This document shows positions 21,773 through 30,960 of a stretch of DNA of 31,160 nucleotides, in pieces. Within the stretch, counting starts at the first letter, position 1; every line of letters starts with the position of its first letter. The stretch spans positions 1 to 31,160 of the forward strand of contig SGPM01000316.1 of NCBI GenBank assembly GCA_004802725.1, given 5' to 3'. The translations under genes were made by a program, and so were the position numbers. Below the pieces are notes generated by a model. That model saw only the letters and a program-made list of their open reading frames with translations. It did no database searches and had not been told where the DNA came from. Source of the DNA: Antrodiella citrinella. Lineage: Eukaryota; Basidiomycota; Agaricomycetes; Polyporales; Steccherinaceae.

Positions 21773-22636
21773 ATGGCAAGTATTGTGTGCAACATGAGTA
21801 GCTCGAGGGTTTGACGAAACTGCTTTATAGTCGATTATGCAATATAACGGTGGCTCCGTGGTAGCCATGGTGGGCAAGGATTGTGTAGCTATTGCATCGG
21901 ATCTGAGATTGGGTGTACAATCACTCAGTATCTCCTCAGACTTCCAGAAGGTATGTGTCGACAATTGGAGGACTGCCAGGGTTACAAAGTGTTGACCTAA
22001 ATTTTTCTCTCATCGTTAGATATTCCCGGTTACAGACCGGATATATGTTGGTCTTCCCGGCCTTGCGACAGACGTGACGACTCTGTTAGCTACTTTGCAT
22101 CGTTTATGGCTCAAATACGCTTACATCCTTGGTTCTTTAGCCATGAACAATTCCGCTATCGGGTGAACATGTACACAATCAAAGAAGAACGGGAGATCGA
22201 ACCTCAGACTTTCGCACAACTGGTCTCCTCAACACTCTACGAACGTCGCTTTGGCCCTTACTTCATCGAGCCTGTAATCGCCGGCATGCAGAGACTCCCC
22301 TCTGGTGGCTACGAACCGTTCATCGCCGCAACAGACCTGATCGGGTGCTTGAACTTCGCCAAGGACTTTGTCGTCGCTGGGACAGCGAGCGAGAAGCTGT
22401 TTGGTGTGGCTGAAGGCTTGTGGGAACCTGATATGGAGGCGGATGATCTGTTTGAGACGATATCGCAGACGTTGCTGAATGCTGTCGATAGAGATGCGTT
22501 CTCAGGTTGGGGAGCCGTGGTACATGTGATGTGAGTTTTAGGTCCTTCATTAATTGCATCCAATCTGATCATTCTCCGTTCATACAGCACGAAAGACAAA
22601 GTTGTAACTCGTACGCTCAAGGGCAGGATGGACTAG
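21773..22636 (+). CDS. PUP3: 20S proteasome subunit beta-3
   Basis: Five exons (21773-21775, 21831-21950, 22020-22084, 22141-22530, 22588-22636) encode 208 aa. Beta-3 is a non-catalytic subunit of the beta ring. The protein has no propeptide or catalytic Thr1 and starts M-S-I-M-Q-Y-N-G-G, nearly as in the human orthologue. Family marks include [26 protein letters not shown] and L-L-N-A-V-D-R-D-A. Intron 1 appears to be a 55-nt GC..AG intron immediately after the ATG (GCAAGT donor). The alternative GT donor at 21785 would give a 46-nt intron and an extra A-S-I at the N-terminus. Starting at the internal ATG (21837) is a third option. The rest of the gene is unambiguous. Intron 3 (GTTAGC donor, 22085-22140) joins T-T-L to H-E-Q-F-R-Y-R. 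Confidence 0.95.
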
Positions 22637-23421
22637 TCGAGTTTTTGTGTATTCTGTAGCCGTTCATATCTCATTCTGCGTTCACTGACGTCGTTGTTTC
22701 ATGAAAGGTCTCCTGCACCTCCACAACAGGATGCAGGTGCAAGCTGCGCTGCAACGATTTTATCTACTAGAAAGATACCTCTCACTCCGACGACGTTCGA
22801 CGGAGCGAGTGTAGAGCGAACTACATGGTCAGTGAAAGCTAGCGAACCGTCACTTACGCCTAGGCCTACTCAGCGCTCAAGCTAAAATCTAAATCTGCAC
22901 AATCACTTCTATTACGTCTACCCCGCCTTCGCGAAAAATGAGTTCTGTCATAGAACCAATAACCTCGCCCCGCTTTCCTGTCAATCCGCTCTGCCAACTC
23001 GGTTCCGAATGTCCTGCAGGAGTCCTTGAAGTTGCACTGCATACGTACCACGAACACAGGCCAGTTTGCAAGACGTAGAACCCAGCGCGATCTGCAAGGA
23101 CGACGTTTCGGTTCAAGCTCCCCGCCGCGTCGGTACCGACACGCGACGCAACCTATTGTTTTACCAGGCAATAGTGCGCGTTGAGCTATTTTGAGTAATC
23201 CGTCCGGCCCTCTTCTTTTCATCGAGGCTTTCGCGGTAATCAAGCTCGCTGCGCACTGCGTCTTGTTGCCTTCCATGCCGGTCCAATGACCATCCGCGTT
23301 GGAGGACTTGGAGTCTTCGTTGCGACGGCTACGGGCACGATTGCATATTTGGTGGGTCTAGGACGTTCGTAAACACGAAAGCGGCATGCTTCTTTTACTT
23401 ATGTTCGTGTTTCAGGGAGAA

Positions 23422-23427
23422 TATAAA
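23422..23427 (+). promoter_or_regulatory. TATA box of the priA-like gene
   Basis: TATAAA lies 175 bp before the start codon and is followed by a long C/T-rich stretch typical of strongly expressed fungal genes. Transcription would then start around 23455-23500. Confidence 0.5.
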
Positions 23428-23586
23428 GTCTGCTCGCTTACCCAACCGGTTTCTCCAGTCTCTTCTTGAGCTTTCTTTCGACACCCCCTTCTGCATCTCT
23501 TCAAACTTCAGGGCTTGTACACTTCGTTGTGTCCAGTCACGTCTATCTTTTCAACCAGTCCTATCCTTTAGCATCAGACTCTCAAG

Positions 23587-23598
23587 CCCCCCCCCCCC
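23587..23598 (+). repeat. run of twelve C just upstream of the priA-like start codon
   Basis: Twelve consecutive C residues end three bases before the ATG at 23602. The run lies in the inferred 5' leader, so slippage would alter its length without touching the protein. Confidence 0.8.
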
Positions 23599-23601
23599 AT
23601 C

Positions 23602-24828
23602 ATGAAGTTCTTCTCCACCGTCACCCCGCTCGTCCTTGCCGCGTCGGCCACATATGTGAGCGCCACGAGCCTCACGAATGGTTACAACATCATCAAATCC
23701 AGGCAAGCCAAAGTCCACCGCGATCTGCTGGACGTTTGTGTAGGCTTGGATGCGGACCTCGTTCTGTCCGAAATTATTCAAGATGGTAAGTCATTCCTGC
23801 GCTACCACCGAAATATTGCTGACGTACAATAATTAGGCAAAGCCCTTGTTGCGGGTCACCTTGACGTTTGTCTTTGTGTGTCCCTTATCCCGGATTTCAT
23901 CAAGGTCAACGTTGTCGCTCAAACTGCAGTCAACCTGCTCGGCGTAGCCAAAGTCTCTGCTCTCATTGAAGGCCTCGTGCGTAGTGCTCATATTTCCTCA
24001 TTTTACAACGTACTGACGCGTGAATATATTGTTCAGATCAACGACGACCCTGGCTGCCAACACTGTACCTTCCCCGAGCACGGTCAGTCCGTCTGCGCGC
24101 CTGACTGGCCATGCCAGTTCCAGTGCCAAGACGGGTACTCTCCTTACACCAACCCCGGCGATGCTCACCCCTCGTCGTGCTCCTGCCCTGCACCCATGAC
24201 CGAGTGCAATGGTCAGTGCGGTAACTTCCCTAACGGATGTGGATCTGCCGTCCCTGCGCCACCCCAGCGCCGGAGCAGACACGCTACATTCGGAGCCGCA
24301 AAGGATATCAACAAAAGGCAGGTCGGTGAGAGCAAGTGCCCCGTGGACAAGCAAGTGTGCGGTGTCCCAGGCGGAAATGGTGGATGGGAATGCGTGGATA
24401 CCAAGTCCGACAAAGAATCTTGTCAGTAATTTTCATTCTTGGGCAACGTCCCTTGGAAGCTGACTAACGATATCGCAGGCGGTGGTTGCATGACACCATC
24501 CACTATCGGCGTATACCACCCCGCGACAGGCAAAGACTGCACATCTATCCCTAACGCCGTCTCCTCTTCCGTCGAATGCCGTTCCGCTGCATGCCACGTC
24601 TCAGCATGCGAAGCTGGTTTCGTTCCCTCGGCCGCTAACGACGCCTGCGTCCCCGTCTCTGCGTCCCCTGCAGACAAGCGATTCTTCAACTGGCAAGAGG
24701 CGTCAGAAGCTGTGACCAAGAAGGCAAAGGCGGTTGGTGGCAAGCGCGATATTGTCGCTGCTGCGAACGCGGATATCCGTGGTATGGTCAAGCTTGGTGA
24801 AGGTGCTGGTCTTGTCAAGCTTTTGTAA
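23602..24828 (+). CDS. secreted cysteine-rich priA-like protein
   Basis: Four exons (23602-23785, 23837-23976, 24037-24421, 24479-24828) encode 352 aa; introns are 51, 60 and 57 nt. A signal peptide is clear (K-F-F-S-T-V-T-P-L-V-L-A-A, cleavage near residue 22). The middle is a dense cysteine module: C-Q-H-C, C-A-P-D-W-P-C-Q-F-Q-C, S-C-S-C-P, C-N-G-Q-C-G-N-F-P-N-G-C. A second module (E-S-C-G-G-C...D-C-T-S-I-P...C-R-S-A-A-C-H-V-S-A-C) resembles Lentinula edodes priA, a fruiting-body-enriched protein of unknown function. Lys-Arg pairs (N-K-R-Q, D-K-R-F, G-K-R-D) are possible Kex2 sites. Intron 3 has a GTCAGT donor that splits the Cys codon of E-S-C. Intron 2 is in frame without stops but has good GTGCGT..TTCAG ends. 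The role is unknown; wall or extracellular matrix is a guess from secretion and disulfide content. Confidence 0.8.
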
Positions 24829-25375
24829 GACCGACTTCCCTTGAAGTTATCCCCATGGACAAGGATGTGCTCTACTCCTGATACTAGATACTAGATAGAG
24901 TTGACTTGGCCTCTTCTCGACCACCGTCACTCACTTTCCTTGCCGTTCGTTTTGTCGTACCCCCTCTTCCAGAGGACGGACTATAAGTACCGTAGATAAT
25001 ATAAGTTTCATTTCCTCAATGCTAATCATTAGTGCTTTAGTTCCGGCGTATATCATGGCTGAGACTCCAAGAAAAGACAACCAAGAACGTATCCAGCTTG
25101 AGATCAATCCACTCAACACGCAAAGTCGTGTGCATCATACCAAGAAAGTGAATCATAGCAATATATACTGTGACTCTTTTCGTGTCGACGGGAAACGCGT
25201 AAGGCTGTCAAGTCCAAGAAGTAGATCATTTGCAGGGGAAGAACTGGAAGTCCCGAGAAGAAGCAAATCCCCACTTTGTTTAAATTTGCGATGTAAGCTC
25301 CATGACGCACACGCAAGAGTACAACTGCATCTTACCTCTCCGTCTGTCCCAGCAAGAAGGTCGAGAGGACTGGTT
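24829..25375. other. convergent 3' intergenic region, no gene seen
   Basis: The priA-like gene and the minus-strand F-box gene both end at its borders. A short tandem of ATACTAG occurs near 24881-24896. The plus frame at 25019-25477 overlaps the F-box gene antisense and is not supported. Confidence 0.4.
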
Positions 25376-27082
25376 TCAAGCTCGGGCTTCGTATGTCCAC
25401 GGAGAGCCGCTGATCAAAATATGGAACGATGGAACGACAGCTCTGCGCGTATCGAGGCATTGGCGCATGGCCTCTGAGAGCTCGTCACTCAAAGTGACCT
25501 GGTCCAAATCGTCGAATTCCAATGTGCAGAGATCGGGAACTAGAGCAGGAACAGATGTATGGGGCAACACGACAAGTGCTTCAAGGAACGGTATATGCCA
25601 TTTTGTGAAGTCTAACTCGTATAGTCTTGAGATTGGCGGTGCGTAGTCTGGATCTCCGGTAGTGTGCCGAAGTGGCGAATGTCGTTGGCGAAAGATGGTA
25701 AGATGGGGGGTATTCGACAGGATGGTGGCCAATGTATTGAGAGGCATATCGCGCAAATGCCACATAGAGAACTCTAGCTCGAGGATTTTGAGACCACTGC
25801 TGCGCCATGCAACGCCACCGTTATACAAGGTCGTGTGGCCCCAAGGCGTAACATCCACGTTAATGAAAAACCTGGTCTGCAGCTGCATGCATGGCGGCGC
25901 ATCATCAGCAGGATCCCCGCGATAAGCTGATAAGGTTATACTCTCGAGGCCATTTCGACAGATGCGGATGCATGACGCAGTGTCCAGGTATCTTTGAGTG
26001 GGGTTGATGGACCGGAGAAGGTACGCACAGCTCAGTGGATTCGCCTCGTGGTAGTGACCGTGGCCGTCGGTGTCCAGGAAGACCTGGGCAGACTCAGGAA
26101 TGGCGAGGCGTGCGAGCAGATAATTGAGATCCGACCACCAGGGCATGACAAGCCTAAGGGACTGCATTGAAGGTAATCGTACCATCATGCGGGACTCGAG
26201 CTCAGGCAACGCCGGCTCTGAGTCGCGGTGGTAAATATCGGATGTCTGGAGACAGAAATGCTCTAGACCTGGGCATAGCTCGAGCAGAACCAAAACCATC
26301 ATCAAAATCCCGAAGGTCTTGATGCTGACTTCATGGAGGCTCAGGAAGCGAAAATGGGAAAAGGAATTCAAGTCGGTATTGTGCCATGTGATGCGGCCCG
26401 GCGGTACGAGATCGATGCCGTACAACTCGAGGTAACGTAAATTTTGTGGTTCGACTCGGAGGATAGTTTCTCGTCGTAGTAATAGATTGTTAAAGAGGTG
26501 AACTGTAGGATTCGGAGTACACTCGCACTCCAATATGATGCGAAGGAACTCTAAGTTGGGCCATGACTCCTGCTCGAGTAATTCGCAGAAAGCGTTCGCA
26601 GTATCGCACAACCCCAACTGGATGTCCACAGAAAGAATTCGGCCAACGTGCGGTCGGATTGTGGACAGAATTCCTTGCAACTCCTCGTCAACCTGTACGT
26701 CAGGCTCGTCGTTGGTAGGGTAGCGAGATGGGGTATACTGGAGAGTCAATGGTGTATTGTTTGCGCGTTGTATGAATGCCGAAGTCATGGAGGGATTTGT
26801 GATGGGGATACACGACCATAGCGGGGGAAGATTCAGCGCGACGCTCCTCCAGAAATGGCAAGTATGAGAGATATGAACGACAGGCCATGGGTCGGGATCC
26901 TGCCGAGCCTCCAGAAATATTTTCGAGAGAATCTCTGGAGGTAAGCTGTCCACTGGAGCAGACGTGTTCATTTCTGAACGGCCGCATGTCAGTGGCTCGA
27001 GGAGCTTGGGCACCTCCGAGTCAGCAACGGAGAGTTTCGCCGCTCGCCTCTCGAGGTCGCGAACGTAAGCTTGACCATCCAT
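25376..27082 (-). CDS. F-box domain protein, intronless
   Basis: One open frame of 568 codons without introns, unusual in this window. An F-box occupies about residues 43-92: S-L-P-P-E-I-L-S-K-I-F, then H-I-S-H-T-C-H-F-W-R-S-V-A, then L-P-P-L-W-S-C-I. This is the common basidiomycete 'F-box-like' pattern of large expanded families. A short basic coiled start precedes it (E-R-R-A-A-K-L). The remainder is an irregular leucine-rich region (N-L-E-F-L-R-I-I, N-L-R-Y-L-E-L-Y, L-K-I-L-E-L-E-F). It would act as an SCF adaptor of unknown target. The start at 27082 is supported by homology of residues about 7-17 with the head-to-head damaged copy, whose start also reads V-R...E-R-R-A. An alternative start at the Met before N-T-S-A-P-V is possible. 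It shows no sequence similarity I can see to the F-box pair at 0.5-3.4 kb beyond the domain itself. Confidence 0.88.
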   Translation of the reverse strand: MDGQAYVRDLERRAAKLSVADSEVPKLLEPLTCGRSEMNTSAPVDSLPPEILSKIFLEARQDPDPWPVVHISHTCHFWRSVALNLPPLWSCIPITNPSMTSAFIQRANNTPLTLQYTPSRYPTNDEPDVQVDEELQGILSTIRPHVGRILSVDIQLGLCDTANAFCELLEQESWPNLEFLRIILECECTPNPTVHLFNNLLLRRETILRVEPQNLRYLELYGIDLVPPGRITWHNTDLNSFSHFRFLSLHEVSIKTFGILMMVLVLLELCPGLEHFCLQTSDIYHRDSEPALPELESRMMVRLPSMQSLRLVMPWWSDLNYLLARLAIPESAQVFLDTDGHGHYHEANPLSCAYLLRSINPTQRYLDTASCIRICRNGLESITLSAYRGDPADDAPPCMQLQTRFFINVDVTPWGHTTLYNGGVAWRSSGLKILELEFSMWHLRDMPLNTLATILSNTPHLTIFRQRHSPLRHTTGDPDYAPPISRLYELDFTKWHIPFLEALVVLPHTSVPALVPDLCTLEFDDLDQVTLSDELSEAMRQCLDTRRAVVPSFHILISGSPWTYEARA

Positions 27083-27394
27083 TCTCCTTGGTTCTGGTCA
27101 GTCAAAACCCATCCGTAGGTATAATTCCACTCACTTGACACTAGGATAGCGATAGATACATTCAGGCCGTTGTTGTTCCAGTTGAAGTTATACCTGTTAC
27201 TTTCGGCAGATGCCGCAACTTGAACTCCGATCGATTTGATTCACCGTTCTACACACACGTAACACTCCTGCACCTGCCAGCATTGCATCGACAACTAGGC
27301 CTTAGGATTGCTACCAGAAAGCTATCAGTACCCGGTGAGTAAACATAGAACTTAGTTTTGTACTAGATTGTCAGACTGACTTCCAAAGAACCAG
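27083..27394. promoter_or_regulatory. head-to-head region between intact and decayed F-box copies
   Basis: The 312 bp separate two divergent paralogous starts and should hold the promoter of the intact gene. I see no TATA box or long inverted repeat that would mark the duplication breakpoint. Confidence 0.35.
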
Positions 27395-28948
27395 ATGAGC
27401 TCCCACGTCCGCATTTTCGACCCCGAAAGGCGAGCGAGATTGGCCCAGCAGGAGGCTGCCATGCTCCAGCAGCTGGAACACGTCCGTAATTAGATGAACG
27501 AATGTGTTCCTGCATGCAGTATCCCCCCGGAGATTCTCTGTGAGATATTTCTGCATGCTCGACCGGGCTTGGAAAACCCATGGTCGGTCATCGATACCTC
27601 CCACACTTGCCACCAAAAACAGCTCCATGTCTTCGGCATTCTTTCAGCGTGCCGGAAATTCGTCTTTGGTCCTCCTACATCCGCAATTCGAGTGTCCACT
27701 GGCAAGCGACAGCATCTTTGACATGTCGAAGATTGGAATAAAGGGGTCTCCAACAATGGCCTCGAAGGATTTATCTCCGCTATGGAACCGTTCGATGTCC
27801 ATTTCGTGCATGTGGACATATACATTGATTTAGACTCACGTGCAGACGCGGAGATTTTCTCGGGTTTGCTCGACCACAACAAGACCTGGGACACATTCAG
27901 ATTTCTCCGCATACGCTGTCACCGTATTGGTTGCCCCCACACAAACCTCTTTGCCGACGGTCCCAAAGATCTTCGCGTTATCGAGTTGCTCGGCGTCGTA
28001 CCGCGGCCACGAAGGATGCGGCATGACGCTAGATTCCTTCGCAGTCTGCGCATTCTGAAAACTTCTTCCCAAATCTTCCCGGGGATCATGGAGTTTCTGG
28101 ATCTGCTCGAAAATTGCACAGCTCTGGAGGAGTTCTCCCTGGCCACGGGCTTTGTCGAAGTGTGACCTCAGTCCACGCCGCATGAGTCCCGGCGACGGGT
28201 CCGCTTGGCTTATCTGCGTTCTCTAACCCTTGAGTACATCGGCTGGGCGGACATTAGCATCCTCCTTACCTACATCGCAGTGCCTAGCTCTGCACACTTT
28301 TTTTTTGGATACTTCCAGCGAACACTACGACGAGGCCAATCCTCTCAGCTTGACATACAATCTCCTTGCCAACAACTCCGATATCCGCTATTTGAACGAT
28401 GTATTCAGTGTGCACCTCAGTTGGAAATTTGGACGCAGCATTCAATTGGTAGCCTGCCACGAGGATCTGGCCGATGAGAAGCGACCTTGTATCAAGACGG
28501 AGACCACTTTTGGTCTCTGGCTCGGGTCTCGCCTTTATCGCACAACACTTCTCGAGGCGGGTGTCGTGCTCTGCCGCAGTCGTTTGACGGTGCTAAAGCT
28601 GGAATTGCCGTTTCAGCACCTGCACGACGTCACCACGGACGATTGGATCACCATCTTCTCCAACCTCCCTCATGTTAAACTGACGACGCTTCGTCATATC
28701 AATTGCGCCCGTACAGCGTACGAAGGCAGATCACCTTTGACTTTGCAAGCACTTGTCGTGACCCCGCTGTCCTCTCAAACTACCCTCAGCTCGAAGGCAT
28801 ATCTCCTGGCGACGCCGAACTCACCGGCCACTGGAACTCAGAGCTTGAAGAGACTTTGGACCAATTTCTCCAGTCTCGCAGGGTGATTATTCCATCGTTT
28901 CGAATAACCCTTGAAGGCTTTGCTTGGCCATACGTACATGAGGACTAG
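27395..28948 (+). pseudogene. decayed F-box gene, inverted paralogue of the gene at 25376-27082
   Basis: Homology to the intact neighbour runs the full length but needs repeated frame changes. The start (M-S-S-H-V-R...E-R-R-A-R-L) meets TAG at 27491-27493. The F-box then reads I-P-P-E-I-L-C-E-I-F...S-H-T-C-H, after which about 20 codons (the F-W-R-S to P-I-T-N part) are deleted with a shift near 27612. The frame changes again at about 27715-27725. TGA interrupts at 28163-28165. A run of nine T (28298-28306) is one too long; eight would keep the frame into L-D-T-S...E-A-N-P-L. A last shift near 28790 precedes the conserved end R-R-V-I-I-P-S-F. Six lesions rule out a functional product of the family length, though fragments of up to 218 codons remain open. 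Confidence 0.88.
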
Positions 28949-29285
28949 AGCCAATTACAAGCATCTCCGAGTCTTACGTTTGGGTCACAGGTCTCAGGTA
29001 TGATCGATGATTGATGATCCTCTCCAACGCTCAAAATTTGTTTTCTGCAGCATCTTCAGAATCTTCAGACAGAATCGCACGCGCAGCGAAATTATCGTGT
29101 CCAGAATGAATTGAAACTATGTATAGATGAAGCTTGAAGTCCATGTGCGCAGAGATATAGGTTAAAGGAACATAAACGACAGCAAACAACAAGCAAGGAA
29201 GTCGGAAGGGATGGTATTACAAGGTGTATCCACACGGCAGATTCTGCACAACAAGTCTCATCTCCTACATCCCTTCGCCAATACA
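28949..29285. other. convergent 3' intergenic region, no gene seen
   Basis: The 337 bp lie between the end of the decayed F-box copy and the stop of the tetraspan gene. Nothing beyond short simple repeats of GATGATT and TCTTCAGA type is visible. Confidence 0.4.
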
Positions 29286-30186
29286 TCACACATTTTTGTT
29301 ACCAAACGCATGTGTGGAATCCGTGTAGGCGTAAGCACCGCCTGTTGGTGCGTTAAGGAGACCCTGGTGCTGGTCTTGCGCGGTGGGAGGGTAGTATGTG
29401 GGCTCGTATGTGGACCCGGATGCACCAACGTTCCTGGCAAGCTTGTATTCGCCAAAGTTGTGTTCGTCGTGCTCATCATAAAGCTGCTCAACGTAGCGGC
29501 CGATGACGATGGCGATATCTGCATAGACAAGCAGCCCGACATGAGCGTCGTACTCTGACGAAGATCAATATAAGGTACTCACAAAGTTCGATGATCAAGA
29601 ACACCGCCGTAACAGCCGCACCAACAGCCTTCTCCCAAGTAGGCACGTTCAAACTGCATTCATGGACGGTCCCATCTAGATCTGTGATCTCGCAACCGTT
29701 GAAGATGTTCTTGCCGGAAAAGAGGGCGTATAGCCAGAAGCCGGACGCAGCGCAGGAGATGAGGAAGGTGACCCAAGTTAAGTACGAGTACGCCTTCACG
29801 AAACGGCGTTTCCTCGCGATAGCACCGACGAAGCTGAAATATGAAGTGAGCGGGTGTAGGAAACACATTAAAAGTGAGGTGGACGAACCCGAATAGAGAG
29901 ATGAGGGCGACGAGGGTGAAGATACTGCCTGCGACGATGAATGCAATCTTTCCCTTGTTATTGATGTTTCCAAAATTCACGTCTCCAACCACCTTCTTGT
30001 TGTCGATATCTGCGTTACCGAGAAAGGTGTCAATACCTTGACTACCGTATGGGGTTGAGATTGGGACTCACCGAAGACAACAATCCAAGCTAGGGCTGCA
30101 GATGCGCCGGCGGCGAGGAGTGAAAGGAGGGAGAAGAAGAAGACGGCCGCTCTGACAGGAATACAGCAACAAAAGTGTTTCGACAT
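29286..30186 (-). CDS. tetraspan membrane protein with N-terminal cysteine cluster
   Basis: Four exons (30186-30072, 30009-29889, 29833-29583, 29518-29286) encode 239 aa; introns are 62, 55 and 64 nt. Four hydrophobic segments at about 11-37, 61-84, 94-118 and 149-171 give a tetraspan topology. The start M-S-K-H-F-C-C-C-I-P-V-R has three cysteines next to helix 1, a plausible palmitoylation site. The larger loop between helices 3 and 4 (about 119-148) contains N-G-C-E and H-E-C-S, whose cysteines could form a disulfide. A basic A-R-K-R-R loop after helix 2 suggests the cytosolic side. The tail is Tyr/Pro/Gly-rich (T-Y-E-P-T-Y-Y-P-P). Intron 2 has a GTTCGT donor. I know this as a widespread basidiomycete membrane protein type without assigned function. 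It is not a canonical CCG tetraspanin. Confidence 0.8.
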
Positions 30187-30960
30187 CGTGGGCTGCAGCG
30201 ATTGTTGTCGTCAAAAGGTTGGTCGTAAAACAAAAGCCCGAACGCAAAAAAGAGGAATGAAGAGAAAAGGGGAACACGAGTGAGGAGGGAGAGATGTGCG
30301 TGGCAAGTCCGACCTTTATTGCCCTCTACACGCATCGCATTCCTGTCGAAAACATTACGAAATGTATCGCCGTTGATAATGATGCACAGCAATAATCTCC
30401 GGCGTTTCTGATGGGACCTAACGTCCTCCTCCTCCTCCTCTTATGAGCGGCGTAGCGCCAAAATGACGGGAAACCCGAGCAAATGTTATTCGTCGTCAAC
30501 GTCCTGCTGGCTAACGACGACTTCGACAAGTACACTCGCTTTGTTCGGTCTGAATCGTCGTTGATTCACAACAGATGCAGGGACGATTTCTGAACGTATG
30601 TTGTCCAACCCTGATCGCTTTCCGGTGCCGATTGTCAAGTTCGTCACTGCTGTCCTTGCTAAGGACCCATACACAGGTTCGGCCGTCGTCGCTACTTACT
30701 GCGCCTGCGCATTAAGCCTGCGGTATTGGGAACCTGGACGGTGTGGCTTTGAGAAGAGCACTGCCTCACACAGGATGCCAAGTCGTCCGTGGACAGATAA
30801 GGACGTCCAGGTCGCCATATCAGGTGAGTCCAACAACACAGAGTAGCAGTGGATGGGAACACATTCACAGACATGGACGAGAAGAACGGGGATGATTGGC
30901 CTTCACACACCGGCGACTGAGTGATTCTACCGTTGGTAGAAATGCAAGTAAGATATGAAG
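30187..30960. other. tetraspan promoter region and unassigned sequence
   Basis: The left part is the promoter and leader of the tetraspan gene. A plus frame at 30598-30846 (82 codons) and a 36-codon frame starting at 30484 read without introns but match no family I recognise. They could be exons of a gene continuing beyond the window, but splice sites linking them are not convincing. Confidence 0.35.
30424..30440 (+). repeat. (TCC)5 microsatellite
   Basis: Five TCC units and a partial sixth stand about 240 bp upstream of the tetraspan start. Confidence 0.75.

Larger units (their letters stand above)
22637..23601. other. intergenic region with the priA-like gene's promoter
   Basis: No gene is supported. 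A 136-codon minus frame (22866-23276) is rich in Arg and Cys but has no recognisable domain, no splice partners and no neighbour logic. The right third is the promoter and pyrimidine-rich leader of the priA-like gene. Confidence 0.4.

Noticed and set aside
22866..23276. 136-codon minus-strand open frame rich in Arg and Cys
   Set aside because: No domain, no signal peptide, no splice partners, and it overlaps other random frames; in DNA of balanced composition such a length occurs by chance.
25019..25646. plus-strand frames at the 3' end of the F-box gene
   Set aside because: They overlap the conserved C-terminal coding part of the intact F-box gene in antisense and show no family resemblance.
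30598..30846. 82-codon plus-strand frame as a gene
   Set aside because: No recognisable domain, and no consistent introns join it to neighbouring frames.
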